This document shows, piece after piece, positions 1 to 8,954 of a stretch of 19,237 nt of DNA. A model generated the notes under the pieces. The model had not been told where the DNA came from and did no database searches. It saw nothing but the letters and a program-made list of their open reading frames with translations. How positions within the stretch are numbered: position 1 is the stretch's first letter; every line of letters begins with the position of its first letter. Made by a program: the position numbers and the translations under genes. The stretch is from Glomus cerebriforme. Its lineage: Eukaryota > Glomeromycota > Glomeromycetes > Glomerales > Glomeraceae. The DNA lies in assembly GCA_003550305.1 (NCBI GenBank), contig QKYT01001003.1, positions 1-19,237 of the forward strand, read 5' to 3'.

Positions 1-2306
1 CAATTTTTATTAAAGAACTGTGCAAATATAACGATATTGCAGACCTGCACAAATCTGCGGACTAAAAAATTTGCCGATGAAATATACCAAATCAGTATAT
101 TATACAATTATTTGTTAAATAAATTAAAACAATTATCTGACCATAACAAATGCCTTGATCAGAAGTATATTCAAATAATTCTTCAGAATTCATATGAACA
201 AATACATTGCTAAACCAAGGTTTATTATGATAACTGTTAGTATCATGCATTATGACACTATTTTCCAAAGTAACTGATCCATATATTAATACATGATTTT
301 CATCCGTAATAATTTTATGATCTTTCAATTAACTCAAATACAAATTTAGACAATCTGAAAAATTAGTAAATCTGGCTACTATTTTTGCATTTACATTAGA
401 TTCTTGTTCAAAAAAAGACTGTGCATTTCTAAGTAAAAATTTAAAAAGTTCTGCTGAGAACTTAAATGTATGAGGAGTAGTTGCCAAATTTATTAATTAA
501 GAAGTTACATTTGCAATTAATTGCTATTGAATCTAATTATCAATTTTGTATATTTATAAATTTAATATGATATTGTGAAATATTATATTCAATTAATTCT
601 TACCATTTGCATTATCTGAGTTTTAACATTTTTTTTATTGCTTAACCGATAGGAAGATTTAACATAATCTTTATGAAGGCTTTCATATATCTCTGTAGTA
701 TATCTATTAATTGTGCCAAAAGATCAAATTGAATCAATTATATGATACACCCATAAGTGTAGTTTCGGTAGCTTTAATCCAGAAGGAGAAGTACTTTGGA
801 AAGCTTTGATAAATCTTTGTAACCAATTGTCTATTGATTTCTAAAAATTTTTAAGCATTAATAAATAGAGTCTATTTTTGTATAATATAATTGTACATAT
901 TTTGAATTTATTCAAATCACTTTCTTTAAATATTTCATATCTACTGATTTCATATATTTTATTCCATGTTTTATAGAGCTATACAAATCTTTATTTTTAA
1001 TAAAATTTTTAATATTTTTGGTATTTTCTTTATATAAATTATCTGTTACAAAAACCATCACTTTCATTAAATTATAATGTTCATTAGCTATTAGTCTAGC
1101 AATTGATTGTAAACCATTTGTAAAGATTTTTAATTCAGTAAATCTTGATATTGCAGCTAATCTACGATCTATTTCATCCACTAAAGAATTACTGTGCTAG
1201 TTTTTTAAAATATCTCATGTACAATCTATTAGATAATGAAATAGATCTAAATCGAGATGATGCATTCTATCAGTTACTGTGGCTTTATAGATATTTATAT
1301 AACTTAAAATAGATAAATAATATGAATAAATATTAATTAATTTATATAAACAAATCACAAATATCATGCAAACTTACAGAAATTTTCAAAAAAATTATGC
1401 ATATTTTCAATGCAAATAGATTTTGATGAATTTTGTTCAAAAAATTGGCACATATTATTATATGTTCATGATTCTATTTTATCTGCAGTTAAATTAATGT
1501 CCTAAACAAAAATGACAGGGAAAGTTTGATATAGCCGACTTGTAAGTAAAACAATATGTTGCAGCTTCTGACCAATTTGCAATTATAATTGAAATTTGAG
1601 AGAAAAACCAAATCTTCTCATTATTTAAATCCAAATCTATGCCATTATTTAATGATAAAACAGGATCAAGTAACACTTCTAAAGATTTGTGAAAGGCTTT
1701 GTGAATAGCATTCTTAAAATTTTCAGACTGTTTTTTGGTATTATCCCTAGCTTTTAAAATTGTCAAGTATCCTAATAGCTGTTTAGCATCTTATTTATTA
1801 TGCCTCCAATTTTTAATATTATCTATTGTTACAAAAATAGGATGAATCTGTTTCTTTTCTATTACATTAACATTTGTAGCATCTGAATATAATATTAAAG
1901 ATAAAAGCTTAGCACCCATTGGTAAGAATATCTCTGCATTTTCTCACCATATTCCAGTAATTTGTTTACTATAAGCCCTTTTTCCATTATGCTTTAGAAA
2001 TGAATAAATATATAAGTTCATAATATAAAATATTAGGTTGTATAAATAAACAATTACCTCAAGTTTTTCAAAAGACAACGCAAAGTTTTCTGATATATCA
2101 GAAATAGATAAAATACTTTTTATACAATTTATTAAAGGTCAATAATGAAGATAATATTCATCATTATTATAGTTTATTATACAAGTTTTATGATAAGTCA
2201 TATTTGGTAATTTCATATTATCCATATATTTACGTCCTTGTTCAATAGATTTTAAAAAAGGAGACGTAACAAGATTTCTATATTTATTAAAAAATTTTAT
2301 TATCAT
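1..2306 (-). pseudogene. Plavaka-like (KDZ/CACTA-type) transposase, main body, decayed, cut by window edge
   Basis: This is the central and C-terminal part of a DNA-transposon transposase, read on the minus strand from 2306 downwards. Recognisable blocks in order are IIKFFNKYRNL with IEQGRKYMDNMKLPN (about 2290-2210), LLSLILYSDATNVNV (about 1915-1865), LLGYLTILKARDNTKKQ (about 1785-1735), WFFSQISIIIANWSEAATY (about 1610-1555), FPCHFC (about 1515), DRMHHLDLDLFHYLIDC (about 1275-1220), VDEIDRRLAAISRF (about 1183-1142), LKLPKLHLWVYHIID (about 778-735), YTTEIYESLHKDYV (about 704-662), and WFSNVFVHMNSEELFEY followed by GICYGQ (about 220-140). These match the Plavaka family as I know it from basidiomycetes and Glomeromycotina. 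Three introns fit: 1992-2057 (66 nt, phase 0), one starting at 1377, and 534-603 (70 nt, phase 0). Stops at 1944-1946, 1791-1793, 1215-1217 and 1197-1199, and a frameshift near 1500, show it is dead. The gene continues past base 1. The N-terminal pieces are at 6495-6548 and 8210-8543. Confidence 0.85.
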
Positions 2307-2325
2307 CACAGGTAAAACAATGCCA

Positions 2326-2385
2326 AATTGGGCTCATTTAGGTCATTTTAGGATACCCTAGAATGACCTAAATGAGCCCCAATTT
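2326..2385. repeat. Near-perfect inverted repeat (hairpin) near the left end of the 4.2-kb element
   Basis: The left arm AATTGGGCTCATTTAGGTCA and right arm TGACCTAAATGAGCCCCAATT are reverse complements apart from one extra base. They surround a loop of about 16 nt containing TAGGATACCCTAG. The hairpin lies about 20 bp inside the element end and has no counterpart that I can see at the other end. It may be a fold-back insertion or a subterminal structure. Confidence 0.8.
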
Positions 2386-2690
2386 TTTTTGTTTTTTTTC
2401 AGCAAGGTACCCGATTAATGACCAAATTTTGGCGTAATTCGTACACATCAAGATTATCAATCAGGTATCTGCAAGGTTATCAATCGGGTATTTACTTTGT
2501 ATGCAATCAGCACTAATCAAAATAGGACAATTCAGCCTAAATTTGATCAGGTCAAATCTAGGTCGAATGATGATCTAACCTGCGTCAAATTAAGGTCAAT
2601 TTTTGGCGCAGTTAGGTTGCCAATCATCACAAATTTGAAAAGAAAATTCAGATGTCATTTATACTTTATTAAACTTTAAAAAAAAGCAAA

Positions 2691-2785
2691 TTCGACCTTT
2701 AAAACCATATATTCAACCTTAAAAAACCAATATTTGATCTTTAAAAACCCATATATTCCACCTTAAAAACTCTCTAGTTTGACCT
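2691..2785 (+). repeat. Short tandem repeat, about 22-bp unit, four degenerate copies
   Basis: A degenerate unit of the form TTYRACCTTTAAAAACCATATA is repeated about four times, the last copy decaying into a GTTTGACCTATTTA variant. It lies in the non-coding left part of the 4.2-kb element, downstream of the minus-strand pseudogene. No coding function is visible. Confidence 0.7.
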
Positions 2786-3017
2786 ATTTATCAACAATAT
2801 TTGTTCTATATAAAGCGTCCAATATAATATCCTATAAAACTACAAAAATCCATATAATAATATTCATATAAAACTACCAAAAAACTCNGTTTAATNATAT
2901 AAAACTAANTATANAATATAAAAATAACAAAAAGAGAAAAAAGATAAAGTTACGAAAGAAAAATGCATGTGACATTTGATTTGGAAACTTTTTTAATAGC
3001 GTAAAGATCAGAATTAG

Positions 3018-5346
3018 TTATAAATCGGAATATACTACTTTCACGTTGAAAATAGCGTCAATAGTTTCTTCTTCTGGATCGGCTTTTTTTCCCTTTTTGA
3101 CTCCTTTTCTTTTCATGATTTTTTTTGCTAGTATAATGTAAATAATTTTAGTTTGTGATAAAATTAATAAAAACCAATTCAACTTACCGATTGCGAGCTT
3201 TTGCCGATTTCGTCTAAATCTTCGGGCCAGATCAGATTCATCTCTGCCGAATTTAATAAATAATCTAAATTCAGATCTGTTAAACTCGCATCATCATATT
3301 GAGTCATTTTATCATTGTTATCGTTAACTCTGTATTCGAGCATTTCGATGTCCGTTACTTTATTTTTGATTTTCTCAGCATCGTATGCCCATTCGGAAGT
3401 GTTCTCAGGCGGTTTGCTATACGTGAAGTAGGTATCATCATCGTATATTCGCTTCTGCTGCTTTTCGCATGTTAAATTTTCTCAGCAGCGGAGTCTAATA
3501 CATCCCAAAGTAGGTACTTCAACTATTAAAAACAAAGATAAAATGAAGGCCGAATAAATACTAAAATAAATAAATAACAATCAATTGCTTTATTACCTTC
3601 TCCGAACGCCACCCATGGTCGTATACATGCAAAAATCGCTTGTTATCTGGCAATTTTTGTCACGTTTCATCTTCCGAGTCTGATTGTTCGATAAAATGGT
3701 ACCCATTCTGAATGAGAATTGATAGCAGTTTGTCTTTATCAAATTCCTGTAAATTATCATTATTTTGCTCATAAAGCTTGATGGCCATTTTGAGTCTCCT
3801 GTTTTTTTTCTGTTGAATGTATAAAGATTAATTGTTAAATAACTCAAAAAGAATTATATTAAAATAAAATACTACTTACTTCGGACAAGCAGGCATTTAT
3901 ATGCATACGTCAGTCATCTCTGTCTAATTGGCCTGATTGTTACTTTCTTATTCTGTCTCTTTTATACTTATGTATCGATCGTAACCAATTAGACAATTGA
4001 ATGACTAACAGATTATAATGCTCACTTATCAATTTCTTTAATTTGGGAATCAATTTCTTGTAGATCTTATCTGACTATTTGACGAAAGTCTTGTCGTAAT
4101 CTAATGTATATTCGTCAGGGATTTGGCCTTTCAAAATATGTTTCATTTCAGACTAAATAACAAAAAATTAAAATTGAATAGTAAAAAGGCTGTATACATA
4201 AGTTCGATTACAAACTAACGATTCTTACTCTCGCTGCTATATCGTTAGCTTCGTCTGGAGATCTTTTTTTTGATTTTAATCTTTTTTAAATTATTCTATT
4301 AGCAAAGGATTAGTAATTGATCAAGTTATACAAATTTGTCAGTATCGTTCGAGTTCATCTTGAAGAGCTTTATTCTCTTCATATAATTTGTCCATTTCAA
4401 CTCCAAATATTCCATTATACTCACACAACAAGGTGTTCTCCTCCTCTACTTGCTGAAGACTACCTTCTAAATTGTCTATTTTCCATTTCAACTCAGCTAC
4501 CATTAATTGTTCTCTATATAATTCGTCCTGAAGTTGGCCATTTTCAGTTATTAACTTATCGACTTCTATTATAAATTTTACATTGAGGGATATGTATATA
4601 TGTAATATAATATATTGTTGTATGACAAATTTGATTTACTTACCAGATACCGCTTCTTCTTCATGACCTGAAGTTTAACGACTTCTTGGTATGTTGATAT
4701 TTGGATATCTTTTAATAATATTTGACATTACAACAGATTGTTGGGATGGAGAAGAAGATACTGAGGATGTGTTGTTTCGTATATTAATTTGAGGTGATGA
4801 TGATGAGGTTGTGGTGATTTTAGGATGAGGTGGTGTTGATGATNTTGTGGTGATTTTAGGTCGAGGTGGTGATGATGTGATTTTAGGTCGAGGTGGTGTT
4901 GATGAGGTTGTAGTGATTTTAGGTCGAGGTGATGATGATGTTGTAGTGATTTTAGGACAAGGTGGTGATAATGTGATTTTAGGTTGAGATGGTGTTGATA
5001 AAGTTGTGGTAATTTTAGGTCGAGGTGGTGTTGATGAATTTCTTAGTGTAGAAGGTGTTGAAAGTATTTGGCCTATCGAAGCTAAAATATCTGCCAGCAC
5101 AAAGAGTCTAAAAGGTTCTGAAGTTCATGGTGTATTGGGATTGAATGTAGATTGAAATGACATTGATGAAGATGTTGGAGAAGGCAGATTACTTCGTGGT
5201 GTATTGGGATTGGACAAAGGCTGGAATGACATTGATGAGAATGTTGATAAAGGCAGATTATTTCATGGTGTATTAGGATGGGATGATATTGATGAAAGCA
5301 GATTATTTCGTGGTGGTTGGCATGATGAAGATTTTCTGCGAGACAT
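3018..5346 (-). pseudogene. Decayed multi-exon gene: Ser/Thr/Pro repeats, coiled coil, acidic/basic C-terminus; family not recognised
   Basis: I do not recognise the protein. It reads on the minus strand from ATG at 5344-5346 to TAA at 3018-3020. The exon model is 5346-4644, 4565 to about 4330, about 4290-4220, 4152-3880, 3809-3597, 3522-3188 and 3127-3018; the defined introns are about 60-78 nt with GTAAGT, GTTAGT or GTAATA donors. Exon 1 (703 nt) encodes three PNTP[R]NNLP-like repeats, then seven [R/H/Q/C]PKIT repeats in a Ser/Thr/Pro-rich stretch. Exon 2 is a clear coiled coil (VDKLITENGQLQDELY … EENKALQDELERY). Later exons carry GYHFIEQSDSEDET, FLHVYDHGWRSEK, LLWDVLD, a segment ending LIWPEDLDEIG, and a Lys-rich, PEEE-containing tail. 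Phases agree at most junctions, so ancestry from a real gene is solid. It is broken by stops at 5263, 5125, 4675, 4339, 4075, 3940, 3910 and 3660 and by a frameshift near 3475. Exon 3 limits and the exon 6/7 junction are uncertain. The gene lies inside the 4.2-kb element, so it may be the element's own protein or cargo. Confidence 0.75.
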
Positions 5347-5733
5347 TTTTATTTTCAAAATTTATTTTCAAAATATTTGTTTTTTTTTAAAAAAAAAAAA
5401 GAGAATATTTATTTGCATGAAACAAGAGAATTTGTCCTCCTTTTATGTCTTTTTTTTTATGCTATTTATTATACTTCGTATTAAATTAGACTTTTAATCA
5501 TTAAATTTTTAAATATCAAAATCAAATAAAATATCAAATCAATATTAATAAAAAGATAAACATACATTAATATCAATTAAAATAATCAAAGTCAAATATC
5601 AGTAAATTAACGTGCATTTTGCACCTTTATTTATANTTCTATTAATAAAATTAAACTCAATTAAGTAGTTAGAAATTAGTAAAATAAATCAAAGTTAAAT
5701 ATCAAACCAACGCCGTTGATATTAATTATTGCA
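5347..5733. other. AT-rich spacer between the two decayed genes of the 4.2-kb element
   Basis: This stretch holds runs of A and T and ATCAAA/ATCAAAT repeats, and has one N at 5636. It lies upstream of the start codons of both flanking remnants, which are divergently oriented, so it could contain an old shared promoter; no specific motif supports that. Confidence 0.4.
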
Positions 5734-6018
5734 GCCGATATCTTAGATGAATATAATACTCCAAGTTCTTCAATGTCTAATCCACTTTTACCAAAAGGTG
5801 ACGAATAAATGGTCAATCTACGCACAAAAGCTGCACATGAACAAACGTCTTCTTTAGAATTACATCCCGAACAATCAACATCTTTACCTGCTAACGAGAC
5901 TCTAATGTCACAAGTGTTAGTAGAATCGCTTGATTCGATGATGTAAATCGATACACAGCTTGATTCAACGATGTCAATTGATATACATTCTCCACATATA
6001 CCTATAATAATATTTTAA
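5734..6018 (+). pseudogene. Decayed short plus-strand coding remnant, unknown product
   Basis: One frame runs from GCC at 5734 to TAA at 6016-6018, interrupted only by TAA at 5806-5808 and 5944-5946. Both stops could come from CAA. Readable pieces are ADILDEYNTPSSSMSNPLL, MVNLRTKAAHEQTSSLELH, LMSQVLVESLDSMM and IDTQLDSTMSIDIHSPH. The last part holds an internal LDSMM/LDSTM duplication. TTATTGCAG just before 5735 would be a good 3' splice site, so this may be a last exon; the frame also stays open for some codons upstream. Codon use resembles the minus-strand gene next door. I do not recognise the family. It is Ser/Thr-rich with no membrane segment. Confidence 0.55.
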
Positions 6019-6059
6019 TATTATATTGAAAGTGAACAACATGTTGCATTATTATTTTA

Positions 6060-6480
6060 TAGCATGTAATTCGGCCATCATTTTTTGTATTTTTGTTTAA
6101 AAAAGGGTGANAATTCGACCATTAGTCTGCAAGGTCGAATATAAGTTTAATTTTAATAAAAATTAGTATGCAATTCAGCCATCATTCTGCAGAGCCGAAT
6201 ATGGGTCAAATTGTGCATCATTACTAATTTAGGTGAATTTTTTTAAAATCAGCCAAATTTAGGCCGAATTTTATGAAGGTTAATTTTACAAATAATTACA
6301 AATTGGGTTGCTGATTTTGTCACTTAATAAAATAATTATAAATCGGTCAATCCAATTACTTATATTGTATTTAATCTGGTATGTACCTTATTGATCACTA
6401 ATTTTTATTTAATCTGATATATATACTATGTTAACTAATTATTTTAATAGTTATCAATTGGATATATGCCCGATTGAACA
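6060..6480. repeat. Right subterminal region of the 4.2-kb element with small inverted motifs
   Basis: ATTCGACC…GGTCGAAT (6113-6140) forms a small stem, and a diverged second copy, ATTCAGCC…AGCCGAAT, follows at 6172-6200. Inverted against the left end, the segment around 6250-6270 matches about 2527-2550 (AATTC[A/G]GCCTAAATTTG). Motifs of the ATCAATCGGGTAT type recur at both ends. This is how subterminal transposase-binding regions often look; that role is inferred. Confidence 0.5.
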
Positions 6481-6494
6481 GCATTCTACCTTTG

Positions 6495-6548
6495 CGCATT
6501 TTCTGTCCTATTATTCAGTTTATATTTTGTAATCAGTATCATTAAATC
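6495..6548 (-). pseudogene. Plavaka-like transposase, 54-bp middle fragment between two insertions
   Basis: On the minus strand this short piece encodes DLMILITKYKLNNRTENA. In Plavaka-like proteins a motif of this kind directly precedes the IIKFF block, which here lies 4.2 kb away at about 2290-2306. On the other side it joins the N-terminal fragment at 8210. Removing the hAT element and one copy of its 8-bp duplication gives one continuous frame across YDDLM. The fragment is the key evidence that 2307-6494 and 6549-8209 are insertions into one older gene. It is too short to identify alone; the identification rests on the frame-consistent neighbours. Confidence 0.75.
6541..6548. repeat. Target-site duplication, left copy (ATTAAATC)
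   Basis: Eight bases identical to 8210-8217, immediately outside the TAGAG terminus of the hAT-type element. Confidence 0.9.
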
Positions 6549-8209
6549 TAGAGGTATGCTCTGGTAAAATCTGTTCAATCCATCATCTATTTTTGAATAG
6601 ATTGGATAATCCAGATTAAGGAATGAACAGATTTCAGATAATCTGGATGGATCCGTTAGATAACACCAGATTGATCAGATGTTATACAGATGACCAGATT
6701 GATTAGATTGATCAGATAATCTGATCAAATCTGGTATTTTTTTTATTTTTTTAGGATTTTTTTTATTTTAATATATAAAAATGTTTATTAATATTTTTTT
6801 TTTTTTTTTTTTGTAGGAACGAACTCTTCGGCTCAGCTTCTGGAGGTAATTGAAGGGGGGTAGTTATTAAACTTTAATACAAGAACGTTGCTAATGTTCT
6901 TTTTTTTTTCTTTTTTATAGGAATGAACACTTCAGCTCGACTCCTAGAGGTAATTAAAGGGGGATGGTTATTAAACTTTAATACAAGAATGTTGCTAACG
7001 TTCTTTTTTTTTCTTTTTTATAGGAACGAACACTTCAGCTCAACTCCTGAAGGTAATTGAGAGGGGTATTAAACTTTAATACAAGAACATTGCTAATGTT
7101 TTTTTTTCTTTTTTATAGGAACGAACTCTTCAGCTCGACTTCTAGAGGTAATTGAGGGGAGGGTATTAAACTTTAATACAAAAACGTTACTAATGTTCTT
7201 TTTTTTTCTTTTTTTTTAGGAACGAACACTTCAGCTCGACTCCTGGAGGTAATTGAAGGGGGTGGTTATTAAATTTTAATATAAGAACATTGCTAACGTT
7301 CTTTTTTTTTAATTTTTTGTAGGAATGAACACTTCAACTCAGCTCCTGAAAGTAAATAGGGTAAAAAAAAGGCAGAGAGGGAGGTATTTTTTTTATTTTA
7401 TTATACAAGAATGTTTATTAACATTCATTTTTTTTTCTTTTTTTGTAGGAATGAACTCTTCGGCTTAGCTTCTGAAGGTAAATGAGGTAAATGGGGTAAA
7501 TGGGATAAATAGAGATGGAGGGGGTATTTCTTTTTTATTTTATTATACAAGAATGTTTATTAATGTTCATTTTTCTTTTCTTTTTTGTAGGAATGAACTC
7601 TTCGGCTCAGCTTCTGAAGGTAAATGAGGTAAATGGGGTAAATGCATATGGGGTAAATAGAGGCGGAGGAGGGTATTTCTTTTTTATTTTATTATACAAG
7701 AATGTTTATTAATGTTCATTTTTCTTTTCTTTTTTGTAGGAANGAACTCTTNGGCTCAGCTNCTGAAGGTAAATGAGGTAAATGGGATAAATGGGATAAA
7801 TGGGACCAGAGGGGGGTATTTCTTTTTTATTTTATTATACAAGAATGTTTATTAACATTCATTTTTCTTTTCTTTTTTGTAGGAACGAACTTTTCAGCCC
7901 AGCTCCTGGAGGTAAATGGGATAAAGAGGGTAGGGAGATAGTTATAATTCAATACAAGAACATTACTAACGTTCTTTTTTTTCTTTTTGTAGAAAGGACT
8001 CTTCCACCTTCAATTACAGTATGTAAAGTTTTATAAAAAAATCTGGTAGATCTGGTGAATCTGGTGATATAAATGGATCATCAGATTGACTAAATATCTG
8101 TTGAACCATCCGGTCAATCCAGTCGTACAAACAGATCAATCTGAATCTAATCAATTTTCAGATGGATGACTGGATATCTGGATTGACCAGATTTCAGAGC
8201 ATACCTCTA
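6549..8209. mobile_element. Non-autonomous hAT-type transposon, 1661 bp, perfect 8-bp target duplication
   Basis: The ends are perfect inverted repeats TAGAGGTATGCTCTG (6549) and CAGAGCATACCTCTA (ending 8209), with weaker inverted similarity for another 20 bp or so ([T/G]TCAATCCA). The flanks carry the same 8 bases, ATTAAATC, at 6541-6548 and 8210-8217. An 8-bp duplication with TAGAG-type termini is diagnostic of the hAT superfamily. Both subterminal regions are packed with CAGATTGAT, ATCTGG and ACCAGA motifs, as expected for transposase-binding sites. No transposase is encoded; the interior is filled by minisatellite array 1. Removal of the element plus one duplication copy restores the Plavaka-like frame exactly. 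Confidence 0.9.
6780..8030 (+). repeat. Minisatellite array 1: eleven units, each an exon-like 29-nt core with full splice signals
   Basis: Units of about 95-150 bp. The cores begin at 6817, 6921, 7024, 7119, 7220, 7323, 7449, 7591, 7740, 7883 and 7993. The first ten cores are exactly 29 nt, of the form GAAYGAAC-WCTTC-RGCTC…CTGGAG. Each is preceded by a T-rich tract ending TAG and followed by GTAATT or GTAAAT. The spacer then holds a TATTAAACTTTAATA-like palindrome (earlier units) and a hairpin such as AAGAACGTTGCTAACGTTCTT. The hairpin places CTAAC, CTAAT or TTAAY about 25-30 nt before the TAG. Spacers vary from about 66 to 120 nt, whereas the cores vary only by substitution. The eleventh unit is divergent (AAAGGACTCTTCC…). 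Apparent Phe-rich reading frames through the array are by-products of the T tracts. Confidence 0.85.
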
Positions 8210-8217
8210 ATTAAATC
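8210..8217. repeat. Target-site duplication, right copy (ATTAAATC)
   Basis: Eight bases identical to 6541-6548, immediately outside the CCTCTA terminus of the hAT-type element. On the minus strand they are part of the transposase codons for DL(M). Confidence 0.9.
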
Positions 8218-8543
8218 ATCATATACTTCATTTGGATAGTTTGCATTCATTTCAGGGTCAGATACATCTTCCAAAATATTTTAAAAAACATCTTCATTAA
8301 AACTTATTTCTGATATTAAATTACTTTTATCACCTTCTGAAATTGAAATGCCTTTATCAAATGATATACTTTGATTACTACCTTCTGAAAATAACATGCT
8401 TTGATTACCATAATTCAAAAAACTCTGATCATTTTCATTTATTTCATCAGAATCATCTTCATTCATTGCATCAGAAGAAAAGTTTTCACTTTCTAATGAC
8501 ATATCATTAGTATCAGTTATAAGATTCAATTCTTCACTACTGG
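8210..8543 (-). pseudogene. Plavaka-like transposase, N-terminal fragment
   Basis: The minus-strand frame runs from about 8543 to 8210. It encodes an acidic Ser/Asp/Glu-rich leader (for example NEDDSDEINENDQS and ISISEGDKSNLIS) and ends in DPEMNANYPNEVYDDL. A low-complexity acidic leader before a NEAY/NEVY-x-DLM motif is what I expect at the N-terminus of Rhizophagus Plavaka-like transposases. One in-frame TAA lies at 8281-8283. The stretch just upstream on the minus strand, CTAATCTAACCAG ending at 8544, looks like a branch site plus 3' splice site, so an earlier exon may have existed; I could not identify it. The hAT element starts where this fragment stops. Confidence 0.75.
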
Positions 8544-8600
8544 TTAGATTAGCAAATCATCAGAAAGTTTTGAACAGACATATAAAGTATAAACATATGC

Positions 8601-8705
8601 CATATATTGTTTAATACCAAAAAAGTGTTGCGTAATAAACACTTTGTCAACTAATATAATTAAAAATGCATTGCATAACACTTTTTTAGGTATATAATAA
8701 CATAC
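8601..8705. repeat. Imperfect fold-back repeat, possible small MITE
   Basis: TTTAATACCAAAAAAGTGTT near 8610-8628 is matched in inverted orientation by AACACTTTTTTAGGTATATA near 8677-8696, and the pairing continues inward (GCGTAAT against ATTGCAT). The loop is about 40 bp and AT-rich. The right arm resembles GTTTTTTGGTATATATTAAT near 12043-12062, so the two loci may share a repeat family. No target duplication is evident. Confidence 0.55.
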
Positions 8706-8954
8706 AGTAAAACAACAGCAGTTTAAAAATATGTATAACAACATTAGGTTAGTTGAAAAATGCATATTATTAGTTGAAAAACGCATATAACAATACAAAT
8801 TTTAGTATATATTAACTATATTTAATAAATAAAAGCATTGTTAATTGATTTTATTATGTTTAAATTATTTTCGTTTATTAAAAAGTATTAAATTACAAAT
8901 TCTTCCTAGATATACTAACTATGCTATACTAATTATACTATACTAACTAACTAT
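8706..8954. other. AT-rich sequence with ATACTAACTA repeats, no gene seen
   Basis: The stretch lacks coding signal on either strand. At 8909-8952 TATACTAACTA-like words are repeated four or five times directly before array 2. It may once have been the 5' flank of the Plavaka-like gene; I see nothing to confirm this. Confidence 0.4.

Larger units (their letters stand above)
2307..6494. mobile_element. 4.2-kb DNA element with degenerate inverted ends, inserted in the Plavaka-like gene
   Basis: The bounds come from the interrupted transposase frame: the NNRTENA and IIKFFNK motifs, normally adjacent, flank this segment. The ends are an imperfect inverted pair: CACAGGTAAAACAATGC at 2307 and, reading inward from 6494 on the minus strand, CAAAGGTAGAATGC. 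Further in, AAGGTAC…GATTAA (about 2405 and, inverted, about 6390) and AATTC[A/G]GCCTAAATTTG (about 2531 and, inverted, about 6267) lie at similar distances from both ends, so the inverted repeats probably reach beyond 200 bp. No clear target duplication is visible. The element holds a minus-strand multi-exon gene and a plus-strand gene remnant. I see no recognisable transposase, so either one of these genes is an unfamiliar element protein or the element carries captured cargo. Confidence 0.6.

Noticed and set aside
2497..2679. 60-codon plus-strand frame near the left end of the 4.2-kb element
   Set aside because: It covers the subterminal inverted-repeat words and has no recognisable protein feature.
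4317..4574. 85-codon plus-strand frame
   Set aside because: Antisense to the coiled-coil exon of the minus-strand pseudogene.
5204..5497. 97-codon plus-strand frame
   Set aside because: It lies antisense to exon 1 of the minus-strand pseudogene, whose frame, repeats and splice sites fit far better.
7515..8036. Phe/Leu-rich plus-strand frames resembling membrane proteins
   Set aside because: They run through T tracts of array 1 and repeat with the DNA unit; the hydrophobic look comes from TTT/TTC runs.
8544..8798. 84-codon minus-strand frame rich in Cys, Tyr and Phe
   Set aside because: It spans the fold-back at 8601-8705 and a likely intron upstream of the transposase fragment; composition is that of translated AT-rich DNA.
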